This document shows positions 26,805 to 35,566 of a DNA stretch of 64,000 nt, in pieces. The DNA is taken from NCBI GenBank assembly GCA_016292515.1, contig JAEDIJ010000005.1:22918-86917 (forward strand), in the 5' to 3' direction. Made by a program: the position numbers and the translations under genes. The notes under the pieces are model-generated. The model worked only from the letters and a program-made list of their open reading frames with translations. It was not told the origin of the DNA and ran no database searches. The stretch's first letter is position 1; each line of letters starts with the position of its first letter. The DNA comes from Victivallaceae bacterium (lineage in GTDB: Bacteria > Verrucomicrobiota > Lentisphaeria > Victivallales > Victivallaceae).

Positions 26805-27281
26805 TTATTTTCTGCCGAGATCGAACATCGCGAGGTTGCCGTCGCGCAGTTTTTCCGGGAAGTTTTCGACGATCACTTCGTGCCACAAATCGACGCTGAT
26901 GTTTTCCAGATGCTTCGAGAGCGCGCCGAGGATGAGGACGTTGAGCGCCTTGGGATTATTTAATTCCTTGACGGGCACGTCGTCGGGGGTGATGAGTACG
27001 CCGCCCCGGCGGAGTTTGCCGAGGACGAGTTCCACCTGATCCATTTCCAGCACGGCGAGGATGTCGCATTCCCCGTCGGGGACCATGGGACTTGCGACGT
27101 TTTCACCGAAGCGGACTTCGCTCGACACCGAGCCGCCGCGCTGGCTCATTCCGTGGACTTCGCTCTTTTTGACGTCGTATCCGCTGCGGAAAAGCACTTC
27201 CGCGAGGATATCGGTGACTTTGAGGACGCCCTGACCGCCGAGACCGGCGACGATGACATTTTGAACTTTTTGAGAAGCCAT
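26805..27281 (-). CDS. iorB: Indolepyruvate:ferredoxin oxidoreductase, beta subunit (IorB)
   Basis: A 158-residue gamma-type 2-oxoacid oxidoreductase subunit with NVIVAGLGGQGVLKVTDIL at the N-terminus and VKKSEVHGMSQRGGSVSSEVRFG. These are the hallmarks of IorB. With IorA it oxidises aryl pyruvates (or runs in reverse from arylacetyl-CoA) using ferredoxin. Start 27281 follows AAGGGGG; a longer reading would overlap iorA's stop. It is the last gene of truB / unknown / iorA / iorB. Confidence 0.93.
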   Translation of the reverse strand: MASQKVQNVIVAGLGGQGVLKVTDILAEVLFRSGYDVKKSEVHGMSQRGGSVSSEVRFGENVASPMVPDGECDILAVLEMDQVELVLGKLRRGGVLITPDDVPVKELNNPKALNVLILGALSKHLENISVDLWHEVIVENFPEKLRDGNLAMFDLGRK

Positions 27282-27295
27282 GGATAACCCCCTTG

Positions 27296-28876
27296 TCAAT
27301 TTCCCATTTTCTTACTGCGGACGGCGGCGATAACGCAGGGGCGGCGCACGACGATCACGCTGGTGCGCGTCGCGGCGAGACACTCCTCGACGAGCGATTT
27401 GAATTTTTCCGGTTCGGCGGTCGAGTCGACGACGGCGACGAATTCGACGCCGATGCCGCAGACGATATCTTCGGGCATCAGCCGCGGCGCGGGATCGACG
27501 TGATTGAGTTTTTTGCCGGTGCCGGGATTTTCCTGCATGCCGGTCATTGCGGTCGTGCGGTTGTCGAGGATGATCAACAAATGTCCCGTTGCCGGAGTAT
27601 TGTAGACCATTTCGACGACGCCGTTGATGCCGGTGTGAAAGAACGTGCTGTCGCCGATGACGCTGACGACGCGGCGCGCTTCCTTTTCGGGAAGCATTTT
27701 GCGCAAGCCGAGTCCGACGGTGACGCTCGCTCCCATGCAGACGCAGGCGTGGATCGCGTTAAAGGGCGGCATCACGCCGAGCGTGTAGCAGCCGATATCG
27801 CCGGAAACCAGACAGCCGAGGTCGCGGAGCGTTTCAAAGGTCTTGCGGTGGGGGCATCCGGGGCAAAGTTGCGGCGGATGCGGCGCGACGGCGGGCGCCG
27901 GAGCGGGAGTCGGGTCGTGCGCCAGAAGTTTGCGGACGCGGTCGACGTTGAGTTCGCCGAAGCGGAATTCCTCCTCGGCGGCGTCGATCTTGATGCCGAG
28001 TGCGCGGACGGCGTCGGCGAGGTAGGGATCGCCCTCCTCGACGACGACGAGCCGTTTGACGCGGCCGGCGAAATCGCGGATCGCTTTTTCCGGCAGCGGA
28101 TGGGTGAAGCCGAGTTTGAAGATCGACGCTTCCGGCGCGGCTTCGCGGGCGTGCTGATAGGAAATGCCGCTTGTGATGATACCGAGTTCCGACGAATTCA
28201 AGGTGATCTTGTTGTACTGATTCTTTTCGTTGATCTCGCGCATCTTGGCGAGGTCGCCGCGCAGTCTGCGGTGGGCGAGCCGCGCAAAGGCGGGCACCAT
28301 CACGTTGCTTTTGGGATCGACGGCAAAGGCGCCTTCGCGCTTGGCGTCGGGAGCCGCCTTGCGCCGTTCGACGACGCACTTGCTGTGGCAGACGCGCGTC
28401 GTCATACGGAAAAGGACGGGACTGCGGAATTGATCGGCGAGCGCGAACGCCGCGCAGAGGAAATCGTAGCACTCCTGCGAATCGGCGGGCTCAAACATCG
28501 GCACGCCGGCGGAAACCGCGTAACGGCGGTTGTCCTGCTCATTCTGGCTCGACGCCATTCCGGGATCGTCGGCGCTGATGACGACCAGCCCGCCCGGAGT
28601 TCCGCTGTAAGCGATCGTGAAAAAGGGGTCGGCGGCGACGTTGAGTCCGACGTGTTTCATCGTGACGAGCGAGCGTCCGCCCGCGAGCGCGACGCCGATG
28701 GCGGTTTCGAGCGCGCATTTTTCATTGGGTTCCCATTCGGCGGAGCCGCCGAGTTTGGAGAAGTCGTCGAGGATCTCCGACGACGGCGTGCCGGGGTAGC
28801 CGCACCCCAGATTGACGCCGCAGTCGAGCGCGGCGAGGGCGACTGCCTCGTTCCCGCTCAAAAGTTGTTTTTTCAT
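27296..28876 (-). CDS. iorA: Indolepyruvate:ferredoxin oxidoreductase, alpha subunit (IorA) lacking the ferredoxin domain
   Basis: A 526-residue protein with the pyrimidine-binding domain (CGYPGTPSSEILDD, EKCALETAIGVALAGG, ADDPGMASSQNEQDNR) and the ThDP domain (LCPGCPHRKTF, SGDIGCYTLG, VIGDSTFFHTGINGV, DNRTTAMTGMQ). It stops right after VIVVRRPCVIA. The usual C-terminal 2[4Fe-4S] ferredoxin domain with its CxxCxxCxxxCP motifs is missing, and iorB starts 14 bp on, so there is no room for it. The ATGA overlap with the upstream gene indicates coupling. Confidence 0.92.
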   Translation of the reverse strand: MKKQLLSGNEAVALAALDCGVNLGCGYPGTPSSEILDDFSKLGGSAEWEPNEKCALETAIGVALAGGRSLVTMKHVGLNVAADPFFTIAYSGTPGGLVVISADDPGMASSQNEQDNRRYAVSAGVPMFEPADSQECYDFLCAAFALADQFRSPVLFRMTTRVCHSKCVVERRKAAPDAKREGAFAVDPKSNVMVPAFARLAHRRLRGDLAKMREINEKNQYNKITLNSSELGIITSGISYQHAREAAPEASIFKLGFTHPLPEKAIRDFAGRVKRLVVVEEGDPYLADAVRALGIKIDAAEEEFRFGELNVDRVRKLLAHDPTPAPAPAVAPHPPQLCPGCPHRKTFETLRDLGCLVSGDIGCYTLGVMPPFNAIHACVCMGASVTVGLGLRKMLPEKEARRVVSVIGDSTFFHTGINGVVEMVYNTPATGHLLIILDNRTTAMTGMQENPGTGKKLNHVDPAPRLMPEDIVCGIGVEFVAVVDSTAEPEKFKSLVEECLAATRTSVIVVRRPCVIAAVRSKKMGN

Positions 28877-30312
28877 TCCTTATTCCTTTCGATCTGACCA
28901 TTCAGTTGATCCATAATCGCATCGAATTTTTCCAGTTCAAGGGCGACGGCGTTGGCAAGCTCCTCCGCTTCGGCGGCGTCCGGCGTGTAGCCGGGATCAT
29001 CGAGCATTTTGAGCGTTTCGGCGAAGCGGTGCGAGAGCGTCGCACATTCATTCAGATGCTGTTTCTCGATCGCCGAGGGATCTTTTTCGGATTCGGCGAG
29101 GAAATCGAAAAACGCCTGTCTTTCCTCGACGGCGTCGAGAATATCGCGGCGTATCGGCGCTTTGATCTCGTCGTCGTCGCGGTTGTAGGTTTCGAGATGC
29201 TCCTCGAAATGCTCTTCCAGCATCGTCTTGAAAATTTCTCTCTGCGCGTCGTCGGCAAAAGCGGCGTCGCCGAAAAAATGTTGAAAAAATACCTCGAAAT
29301 CGGTCGCTCTGCCGTAGCAGGCGTCGAGGATGAAAGCCTCCATTTCAGCGGGGGTGAAAGTCGAGCCGATCGACTTCAAAATCGCGCCGACGTTTGCCGT
29401 GTCGCCGCTTGAAAGCGTCACGAAATCGGGTACGCCTCCGTCGTCTTCGGAGTCCTCATTCATCCGCGAAAGCGGCACCAGTACCGCGTGACCGCTCTCG
29501 GTGTGGATGGTCAACCCCTGCGAGTCGCGGACGTATTCGTCGAGCGAAGCGGCGGCTTCGGGAAGCGTTTCCCCGGCGAGGAAGATCCCCCACGCGAGTT
29601 GCTCCGGGATATCGAGATATTCCTCAAAGCGGTCGAAAACCTTTACGATCGCCGCATCGAGCGCGGCGACCGCTTTTTCGCGTTTCGCCGCCGAACGGTT
29701 GTCCGCCGCGAGAAATTCGACGTCGAAGATCCCCTTGTTGAAATCGACGACCGTCAGCATCAAGGCGTCGCCGAGCGAAAAATCGTGATTGCGGTAAAAT
29801 TGCGCGAGGTCGAAAACGGTGAGCGTCACAGGTTCACTGCCGGAGCGCGATTTTTTGAGATGAGCATTCGCCGTGGAATCGGCGATCAGAAAATCGAAAA
29901 GCTGTTCCGAGCCGAGGAGAAGATGATAGTGAAAAATTTTGCCGAGCGGTGCGGTGACGTTTCTTTGCCCGACGGGAGATTGCGCGAGGCGCAAAACGGC
30001 TTCCGATGGAAAGACTTCCGGCGCGGCAAAGGGGGCGAAACGGTGCCCCGGCACGAGGATGCCTTCGGCAATCTCCCACTCGTCGGGGGTGATCAGGAAA
30101 CGGCGGCGATCGAAAAAGCAGTCACGCCGCACCAAGACGTCCTTTTCCGAAAAAAAGCGGTCGTCGCCGTCGAGAATGCGGTAGATGCGGTCGCGCGTCG
30201 CCGCCGAGACGTTGCCGCACTTCTTTGCGATCTCCGCGACGGAAAAAGTGCCGCCGGCAACTTCCACGGCTTTTTCAATGTCGTTGATCGAAATATCTTC
30301 GCGTTTCGCCAT
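28873..30312 (-). CDS. Unknown protein with possible N-terminal winged helix
   Basis: A 479-residue acidic soluble protein that I do not recognise. Residues about 8-60 (DIEKAVEVAGGTFSVAEIAK, then RDRIYRILDGDDRFF) look like a winged-helix DNA- or RNA-binding unit. The rest is helical and rich in Asp/Glu, with no membrane segment, no Cys cluster and no nucleotide motif. Its start overlaps the truB stop by one base (TAATG) and its stop overlaps iorA (ATGA), so it is firmly part of the truB-iorAB operon. DnaD-like or RpoE-delta-like roles are only loose guesses. Confidence 0.7.
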   Translation of the reverse strand: MAKREDISINDIEKAVEVAGGTFSVAEIAKKCGNVSAATRDRIYRILDGDDRFFSEKDVLVRRDCFFDRRRFLITPDEWEIAEGILVPGHRFAPFAAPEVFPSEAVLRLAQSPVGQRNVTAPLGKIFHYHLLLGSEQLFDFLIADSTANAHLKKSRSGSEPVTLTVFDLAQFYRNHDFSLGDALMLTVVDFNKGIFDVEFLAADNRSAAKREKAVAALDAAIVKVFDRFEEYLDIPEQLAWGIFLAGETLPEAAASLDEYVRDSQGLTIHTESGHAVLVPLSRMNEDSEDDGGVPDFVTLSSGDTANVGAILKSIGSTFTPAEMEAFILDACYGRATDFEVFFQHFFGDAAFADDAQREIFKTMLEEHFEEHLETYNRDDDEIKAPIRRDILDAVEERQAFFDFLAESEKDPSAIEKQHLNECATLSHRFAETLKMLDDPGYTPDAAEAEELANAVALELEKFDAIMDQLNGQIERNKE

Positions 30313-31058
30313 TATTTCCACCCTTTTGAAAATTCGACGAGCAACGTGTTGACGTGATCCGCCAAGGCGTCTTGCTCCATATTTTTGAGCGCGTCGATCG
30401 TGATCGCTTTGTCAAGCGTAAAATTTCCGCTGCGGATGCGCCGCAGTGCGGCAAGCACGCCGCCGCAACCTAATTTCGCGCCGACGTCGTGGCAAAAAGT
30501 CCGCACGTAAGTCCCTTTGGAGCACGTCATCGTGAAATCGACGTCGGGCAAGGCGACGCGCGAAACGTCGATTTGAGAAATGACGATCGGTCGCGCTTCG
30601 CGTTCGACTTCCACGCCTTTGCGCGCGAGTTCGTAGAGTTTTTTGCCGCCGACTTTGACCGCGGAAACCATCGGGGGCAACTGCATTTGCTCGCCCGTGA
30701 AAGCCGCCAGCGTTTCGCGCACGAGGCTTTCCGTGATGCCGGAGATGTCTTTTTCCGCGACGATCTCGCCGTCGAGGTCGTAACTTGCCGTTTCGACGCC
30801 GAGCCGGAGCGTCGCCTGATAACATTTGTCGTCACCGCTTAACTTGTCGCTGAAAGAAGTGAATTTATTCAGGACGAGGATCAGCAGCCCCGTCGCCGCC
30901 GGGTCGAGCGTGCCGCAATGACCGACTTTGGGGATATTGAAGCGGCTGCGCACGAAATTGACGACGTCGAAACTCGTCCAGCCGGCGGGTTTGTCCACCG
31001 GCAGAATGCCCGACGCCTCAAAAATCGGCAGATGATGTTTTTTGGGATTGTAACGCAT
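30312..31058 (-). CDS. truB: tRNA pseudouridine-55 synthase TruB
   Basis: A 248-residue pseudouridine synthase with GILPVDKPAGWTSFDVV, the catalytic Asp in HCGTLDPAATGLL, QLPPMVSAVKVGGKKLYELAR, and CSKGTYVRTFCHDVG. It lacks much of a PUA domain, as short TruB do. The start at 31058 has no SD; instead a -10 element ends 6 bases upstream, so the mRNA may be leaderless. An ORF extension of 180 residues upstream has no family similarity. It is the first gene of the iorAB operon; the usual rbfA/ribF neighbours are absent. Confidence 0.95.
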   Translation of the reverse strand: MRYNPKKHHLPIFEASGILPVDKPAGWTSFDVVNFVRSRFNIPKVGHCGTLDPAATGLLILVLNKFTSFSDKLSGDDKCYQATLRLGVETASYDLDGEIVAEKDISGITESLVRETLAAFTGEQMQLPPMVSAVKVGGKKLYELARKGVEVEREARPIVISQIDVSRVALPDVDFTMTCSKGTYVRTFCHDVGAKLGCGGVLAALRRIRSGNFTLDKAITIDALKNMEQDALADHVNTLLVEFSKGWK

Positions 31059-31064
31059 AAATAT

Positions 31065-31093
31065 AATATAGCACCGTTGCTCCAAAGGTGCAA
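31065..31093 (-). promoter_or_regulatory. Promoter of truB-iorAB, probably leaderless
   Basis: Leftward TTGCAC (31088-31093), 17-bp spacer, extended -10 TGcTATATT (31065-31070 for the hexamer), then six bases and ATG. Transcription would begin at or next to the start codon. Confidence 0.65.
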
Positions 31094-31102
31094 AACGCCT
31101 TT

Positions 31103-31146
31103 GAAAAATAAATGCCGCCGGAAACGCGGGAAAACGCTTCCGGCGG
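31103..31146 (-). terminator. Terminator after the GH20 gene
   Basis: Leftward CCGCCGGAA, 14-base loop, TTCCGGCGG, then CATTTATTTTTC. It lies 25 bp past the stop. Confidence 0.75.
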
Positions 31147-31170
31147 TGAGATTTCTTTTGCAGTGCGCGT

Positions 31171-32676
31171 TTAGAGCGTACTGGTTCTGTCGTCGGTGAT
31201 CTCCATATCGTAATTGATGTCGCGGACGCATTTGTTGAGCAAGTCGACCGTGAAAATTTTCTGGTCGATGACCTGCTCGTATTTCGCCGTCGGATTCCAG
31301 CCGGATATGCTCCCCGCGGCGAGCATCGTGTAATAATTGCCGGAGTTGGTAAATTGCCCCCACGTCGTTTGCAGGATGCCGAAACCGCCGTTTCGGAACG
31401 CCTTTTCGCCGAGCGCGGGCGTCGTGTCGTACATCCAGCCGGAATTGACGACGTCAAAGCCTTCCTTGCGGAGGAAATCGAAGATCGGAAATCCCGGCAC
31501 GCCGTCCTTGGGCGCGCGGTAGTGATGGTCGGCAAAACGGTATTCCCAGTAGCCGATGATGATGTCGCGATCCAGCGCGGCGCGGAGTTTGTCGCAGTTT
31601 TCATCGCCGTTGGCGGTCGAACCTTTCCACGCGGGGGCGTCGCGCCGTACGAGCATGTCGTGCCACATCAGGATCCGGCAGTTGCGTTTGGCAAAAAGTT
31701 TCTGGAAATAGTTGAAATGATCCGCGACCTTTTGCCAGTATTTCCCGTCGGCGCGGCAAAGGGAGCAACTTCCCGCATTGTACGCTTCGTCGCCGCCGAC
31801 GTGAAAATAGGGCGGGCAGTCGAAAAGTTCGTAAAGTTCCAGCGCGCAATCCTCGATATACTGCCGCGCGGCGGGGTTGGAGAGACACCACGTCCAGCCG
31901 CTCGGCTCAAAGAGCGGCGCGTATTCGGGATGTTTGTCCAAGAGTACGTGTTTGCCCCCGTTGATACCGCCGCAACCGGCGTGTCCGAAAATCTGAAACT
32001 GCGGGATCAGCGTGATGCCGAGCGTTTTGCCGAGCGCGACAAGTTTTTTGATCTCCGACTTGGAATATGCGCCGTCATAGGCGTATTCCGGATGGCGGTC
32101 GAATTGGATATTGCCCACAAATTCGAGGACGAAATAATTGTATTTATAGTAGGCGGCGAGCCGGAGCGCGCGTTCGGCTTTCCAGAGCGGTTGCTTGTTG
32201 GCGAGCATAAAGTGAAACGCGCGGAATTTCAGTTGCGGGAAATCGTCGATTTTGACTTGCGGAATGACGAAACCGCATCCCGTCGCGACGCCGCGCTCCG
32301 GCTCGGCGAGTTGCCGCATCGAGCGCAATGCGTTGCGCACGCCGGACAAGGATGATGCCGTGATGACGATCTCCGCCTTGGTCGTATCAAGCAAATATCC
32401 CTCATCGGAAACTTTTTCGCCGCCTTTTTCACAGATGACTTTGGGGGCGATGTGCCAGTATTGTTTCGCGTCATTGGCGACGAGCGCGGCGACTTCCTCC
32501 GCTTTTAACGGTGAAACGATCTGAAACGTCATCCCCTCTTTCAGCGGCGTCGCGGCGCGGGAAACAACTTCGATCTTTTGCGGCACGGGAACCACCCGCG
32601 CCTCGATGTCCCGGAAATTCTCCGCGCCGGCAATGACCGCGGCGCACAGCAGGAAAAAAGTCAGAAAGTGTTTCAT
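31171..32676 (-). CDS. Exported GH20 beta-N-acetylhexosaminidase
   Basis: A 501-residue secreted glycoside hydrolase with a signal peptide (KHFLTFFLLCAAVIAGA), a GH20b-like N-domain (residues about 25-145) and a (beta/alpha)8 catalytic domain. The catalytic Asp-Glu pair is D296-E297 in FHVGGDEAYN, and IPQFQIFGHAG and LMWHDM are further active-site segments. It should release terminal GlcNAc/GalNAc from host or dietary glycans. ATG 32676 is chosen because GAGGGATGAG precedes it and it starts the signal peptide directly. It is a single-gene unit. Confidence 0.92.
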   Translation of the reverse strand: MKHFLTFFLLCAAVIAGAENFRDIEARVVPVPQKIEVVSRAATPLKEGMTFQIVSPLKAEEVAALVANDAKQYWHIAPKVICEKGGEKVSDEGYLLDTTKAEIVITASSLSGVRNALRSMRQLAEPERGVATGCGFVIPQVKIDDFPQLKFRAFHFMLANKQPLWKAERALRLAAYYKYNYFVLEFVGNIQFDRHPEYAYDGAYSKSEIKKLVALGKTLGITLIPQFQIFGHAGCGGINGGKHVLLDKHPEYAPLFEPSGWTWCLSNPAARQYIEDCALELYELFDCPPYFHVGGDEAYNAGSCSLCRADGKYWQKVADHFNYFQKLFAKRNCRILMWHDMLVRRDAPAWKGSTANGDENCDKLRAALDRDIIIGYWEYRFADHHYRAPKDGVPGFPIFDFLRKEGFDVVNSGWMYDTTPALGEKAFRNGGFGILQTTWGQFTNSGNYYTMLAAGSISGWNPTAKYEQVIDQKIFTVDLLNKCVRDINYDMEITDDRTSTL

Positions 32677-32762
32677 CTCATCCCTCAAAGTCAATATGGC
32701 AACAAAACTGTTTCTTACTATATCGCTTTGTCGCGGGAATTACAAGCAAAATGCCGCGGTTT

Positions 32763-33740
32763 TCACGCGCGATCTCCCCAAGTGAGCAAAGAGGACTCAA
32801 AAACTTCGTGGGCAAGCGTTTCGTCGCGCACAAAAAGTTCCAGTTCCGTTGCCATATACTCCCCCATCCGGCGGAGTTCGTCGCCGAGCGACCCCGCGAT
32901 ATGCGGCGTCATAAAGACGTTGGGCAATGTGTAAAGTTCACTTTCCTTTTCCGGCGGTTCGGGGTACTGCACGTCGAGCAGTACGGTGAGATCGGGACGC
33001 TTTTTCAACACTTCGATCATCTCTTTTTCGTTGATCTGCCGTCCGCGCCCCGTATTCAGAAAAAACGCCCCCTCCGGCAGCAGGGAAAACAGTTTGCCGC
33101 CGATGCACCCCGCGTTGTCGTTGCGGTCGGGCAGGTGATTGCTGACGGCCTGTGAGACGGAAAAGGCTTCTTCGAGGGAAATTTTGCGCTCCGAAACGAC
33201 CGACGGGATGCCGATGACTTCAAGATCGTATGATTTCAGTTTTTCCGCCACCAGCGTCGCGATCGCCCCCGTACTGCCGAGCAAGGTCACGGTCGCCCCG
33301 TTTGCTCCGCGCCCTTTGGGACGCGAAAACCATTTTTCCGGACTTCGCCCCGTGCGGACAAGCTGATAAAAATTTTTCAACCCGAGCAAGATCGCCGCAA
33401 CGGTATATTCCGCGACCGGGATCGCATTCGCCCGCCACGCGCTCGACAAACGCACTCCGCTTGCCAGCAACTCCCGGGCAAATGCGTCCGTCGCTCCCGC
33501 TCCGTAGAAAAAACAGCGCAGCGAGGGGAAAAAACGCCGCCACTGATCTCGCGTCAACGACGGAACTCCCCACGTCGCAAAAATGAATTCGACACGGGAA
33601 AAATCCCTTTCCCCGAGATCGGCGACCGAAAAAAGTTGCTCCGGCAATTCCACGCTTTGACGGAGGCGTTGCCGCACGTCAGCGGGATAAACGGAAAAGA
33701 TCTGCGAAGGACTTTCTCCGAAAAAGATCGCTTGTTTCAT
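32763..33740 (-). CDS. D-isomer-specific 2-hydroxyacid dehydrogenase family protein
   Basis: A 325-residue NAD-dependent dehydrogenase-like protein. Seen: SSAWRANAIPVAEYTVAAILL, a nucleotide loop VTLLGSTGAIATLVAEKL where Ser-Thr replaces the usual GxGxxG spacing, a catalytic-Arg-like FLNTGRGRQINEKEM, and MTPHIAGSLGDELRRM with the catalytic His. The altered nucleotide loop makes substrate and cofactor unclear. The start at 33740 has no SD, and a -10 element TATAGT ends 6 bases upstream, so it may be leaderless. A 51-residue upstream extension would read into repeat C and is rejected. Confidence 0.85.
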   Translation of the reverse strand: MKQAIFFGESPSQIFSVYPADVRQRLRQSVELPEQLFSVADLGERDFSRVEFIFATWGVPSLTRDQWRRFFPSLRCFFYGAGATDAFARELLASGVRLSSAWRANAIPVAEYTVAAILLGLKNFYQLVRTGRSPEKWFSRPKGRGANGATVTLLGSTGAIATLVAEKLKSYDLEVIGIPSVVSERKISLEEAFSVSQAVSNHLPDRNDNAGCIGGKLFSLLPEGAFFLNTGRGRQINEKEMIEVLKKRPDLTVLLDVQYPEPPEKESELYTLPNVFMTPHIAGSLGDELRRMGEYMATELELFVRDETLAHEVFESSLLTWGDRA

Positions 33741-33770
33741 ACTGGCACTATACCTACATTTATGGAGAAT

Positions 33771-33990
33771 GAGGGGGCGCTCATGCCGCCCCCCCCTCAA
33801 ACTCCCCCAAGCACCCGCGAAGCGGGATCTGTACCTTCCGCAGATATTTGCGGATGAACGTTTTTTCGCACACCGAAACGGTTGTCGCCGCAAATCTCTG
33901 CGGCCCGTCTATATTTGTTCCTGCAAAATGACCTGCGTTCCACGCGGGCTAATACTCCGCGCTTTCGCGCTTCGTCCGCCCGACTGCTTG
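33771..33990. repeat. Intergenic repeat family, copy C (module 3, inverted)
   Basis: Reverse-oriented module 3. Hairpins are GAGGGGG/CCCCCTC (33771-33798) and CCCGC-GAA-GCGGG (33814-33826). The long inverted pair is CCGCAGATATTTGCGG (33838-33853) with CCGCAAATCTCTGCGG (33888-33903). Both arms carry the A/T exchange relative to G/C in copies A, D and E. The core CTGCGTTCCACGCGGGC follows. No gene is visible. Confidence 0.8.
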
Positions 33991-34048
33991 ATCTGCGACT
34001 GATTTTGCAGAAAACCGAGCACACGCGGAATAGGATTTTTCAAGCGAT

Positions 34049-35059
34049 TCAAAAATATGCCTTTTTTGCGGATTCCACCGCTTTGCGCAGTTGCGCCTTG
34101 AAATCCGCGAGTTCGCCGCATCCGGCGGCAATCGGGATGACCGGAATGTATTCGGAAGCAAGTTCCTCTTTCAGCAATTCGAGATTTTCCTCTGCGGCAG
34201 GCAGATCGACCTTGTTGGCGACGATGATCGCCGGTCGCTTGGAAAGCCCCTCCTGATAAAGTTCCAGTTCCGCGCGCAACTGTTTCAAGTCGTCGATCGG
34301 ATTGCGGCCGTCAACGCCCGCGGTGTCGAGCACGTAGACCAGAAGTTTCGTCCGCTCGATATGACGCAAAAAGGCGTGTCCGAGCCCGACGTTGTCGTGC
34401 GCCCCCTCGATCAGTCCGGGAATGTCGGCGACGGTAACGCGCCCGTAATCCTCGTATTCGACAACACCGACCATCGGATGCAGCGTCGTAAAGGGATACG
34501 GCGCGATCTTGGGCCGCGCGGAACTGATCGCCGAAAGCAGCGTCGATTTCCCCGCATTGGGAAATCCGACCAGCCCGGCGTCGGCGATGGTTTTCAATTC
34601 CAGTTGAAGCCGCCGCTCCTCGCCGGGGAAACCGGGTTCCCACTGACGCGGCACGCGGTTGAAGTTGGAAACGAAACGGGCGTTGCCGCGTCCGCCTCTG
34701 CCCCCTTGGGCGACGAGGACGCGACTGCCCAGAGTGTCGAGATCGGCGAGCATTTCCCCCGTATCGGCGTCCGTCACGACCGTACCGGCGGGTACGGGGA
34801 CGGTGATGTCCTCGGCGTTGCGGCCGTGAAGATTGGAACCTTTGCCGCCGGGACCGTTTTTCGCCTGATAGCGGGTCTGGTAGACGAGCGCGGCGAGATT
34901 CTGTTCGTTGGCGACGGCTTCGAGATAAACGCTGCCGCCGTTGCCGCCGTCGCCGCCGTCGGGACCGCCCTTGGGAACATATTTTTCACGATGGAAACTG
35001 CAACAGCCGTTGCCGCCGTCGCCCGCTTTGACGCTGATGATGACGCGATCTGCAAACAT
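34049..35059 (-). CDS. obgE: GTPase Obg (CgtA)
   Basis: A 336-residue ribosome-assembly GTPase. It has a Gly-rich Obg domain (FHREKYVPKGGPDGGDGGNGG, GKGSNLHGRNAEDI), G1 GFPNAGKSTLL, G3 VADIPGLIEGAH and G4 NKVD. It lacks the C-terminal OCT extension of some members. ATG 35059 follows AAAGGATG. It follows rpmA, as is usual, but a terminator-like hairpin lies between the two. Confidence 0.97.
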   Translation of the reverse strand: MFADRVIISVKAGDGGNGCCSFHREKYVPKGGPDGGDGGNGGSVYLEAVANEQNLAALVYQTRYQAKNGPGGKGSNLHGRNAEDITVPVPAGTVVTDADTGEMLADLDTLGSRVLVAQGGRGGRGNARFVSNFNRVPRQWEPGFPGEERRLQLELKTIADAGLVGFPNAGKSTLLSAISSARPKIAPYPFTTLHPMVGVVEYEDYGRVTVADIPGLIEGAHDNVGLGHAFLRHIERTKLLVYVLDTAGVDGRNPIDDLKQLRAELELYQEGLSKRPAIIVANKVDLPAAEENLELLKEELASEYIPVIPIAAGCGELADFKAQLRKAVESAKKAYF

Positions 35060-35076
35060 AAGAGCATCCTTTCTAC

Positions 35077-35123
35077 AAAAAAATCCCGGTAATTCACGCC
35101 GCAAAAGGGCAAATTGCCGGGAT
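35077..35123 (-). terminator. Terminator-like hairpin between rpmA and obgE
   Basis: Leftward ATCCCGGCAATT, 17-base loop, AATTACCGGGAT and seven T, ending just before the obgE SD. It may be an attenuator setting the L27:Obg ratio. Confidence 0.75.
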
Positions 35124-35154
35124 CAAAACCAAAAAAGACGATCGTCCAAAAGGC

Positions 35155-35406
35155 TTAATCAGCCATCGGGACGATGTTGACTTTACGCTGGCTCTTGCAG
35201 AATTCGACGGTGCCGTCGCAGAGAGCGAAAAGCGTGAAGTCACGACCGCAGCCGACGTTGAGACCGGGACGGAACCGGGTGCCGCGCTGACGGACGATGA
35301 TCGAACCGGCGGAAACAGTCTCCCCGCCGAAAGCTTTGATACCGAGGAATTTCGGCTGACTGTCGCGGCCGTTGTGACTGCTCGATTGACCTTTTTTATG
35401 AGCCAT
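35155..35406 (-). CDS. rpmA: 50S ribosomal protein L27
   Basis: An 83-residue protein, [20 protein letters not shown] at the N-terminus and [19 protein letters not shown] in the core, standard for L27, which reaches the peptidyl-transferase centre. There is no N-terminal pro-extension of the Firmicutes type. AAGGAG precedes the ATG. rplU, its usual upstream partner, is missing: the upstream gene runs the other way. Confidence 0.98.
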   Translation of the reverse strand: MAHKKGQSSSHNGRDSQPKFLGIKAFGGETVSAGSIIVRQRGTRFRPGLNVGCGRDFTLFALCDGTVEFCKSQRKVNIVPMAD

Positions 35407-35462
35407 GATGATTTCTCCTTATATCGACAACTTCAAATCGTTTTTACCATTGACGGATAAAT

Positions 35463-35491
35463 AAGATAGCACCACATCAACGATTTGTCAA
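35463..35491 (-). promoter_or_regulatory. Promoter of rpmA-obgE
   Basis: Leftward TTGACA (perfect -35), 17-bp spacer, extended -10 TGcTATCTT, about 55 bp before rpmA. Confidence 0.7.
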
Positions 35492-35566
35492 ATTTTTTCG
35501 CAAAAAAAGCGGATCTTTCCGCGGTTTTGTTGCTTTTTCGCCGTTTTCTGTGATATATTAAGCATT

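Noticed and set aside
34850-35406. A missed rplU near rpmA
   Set aside because: Both strands between rpmA and the glycosyltransferase were read; no L21-like sequence is present.
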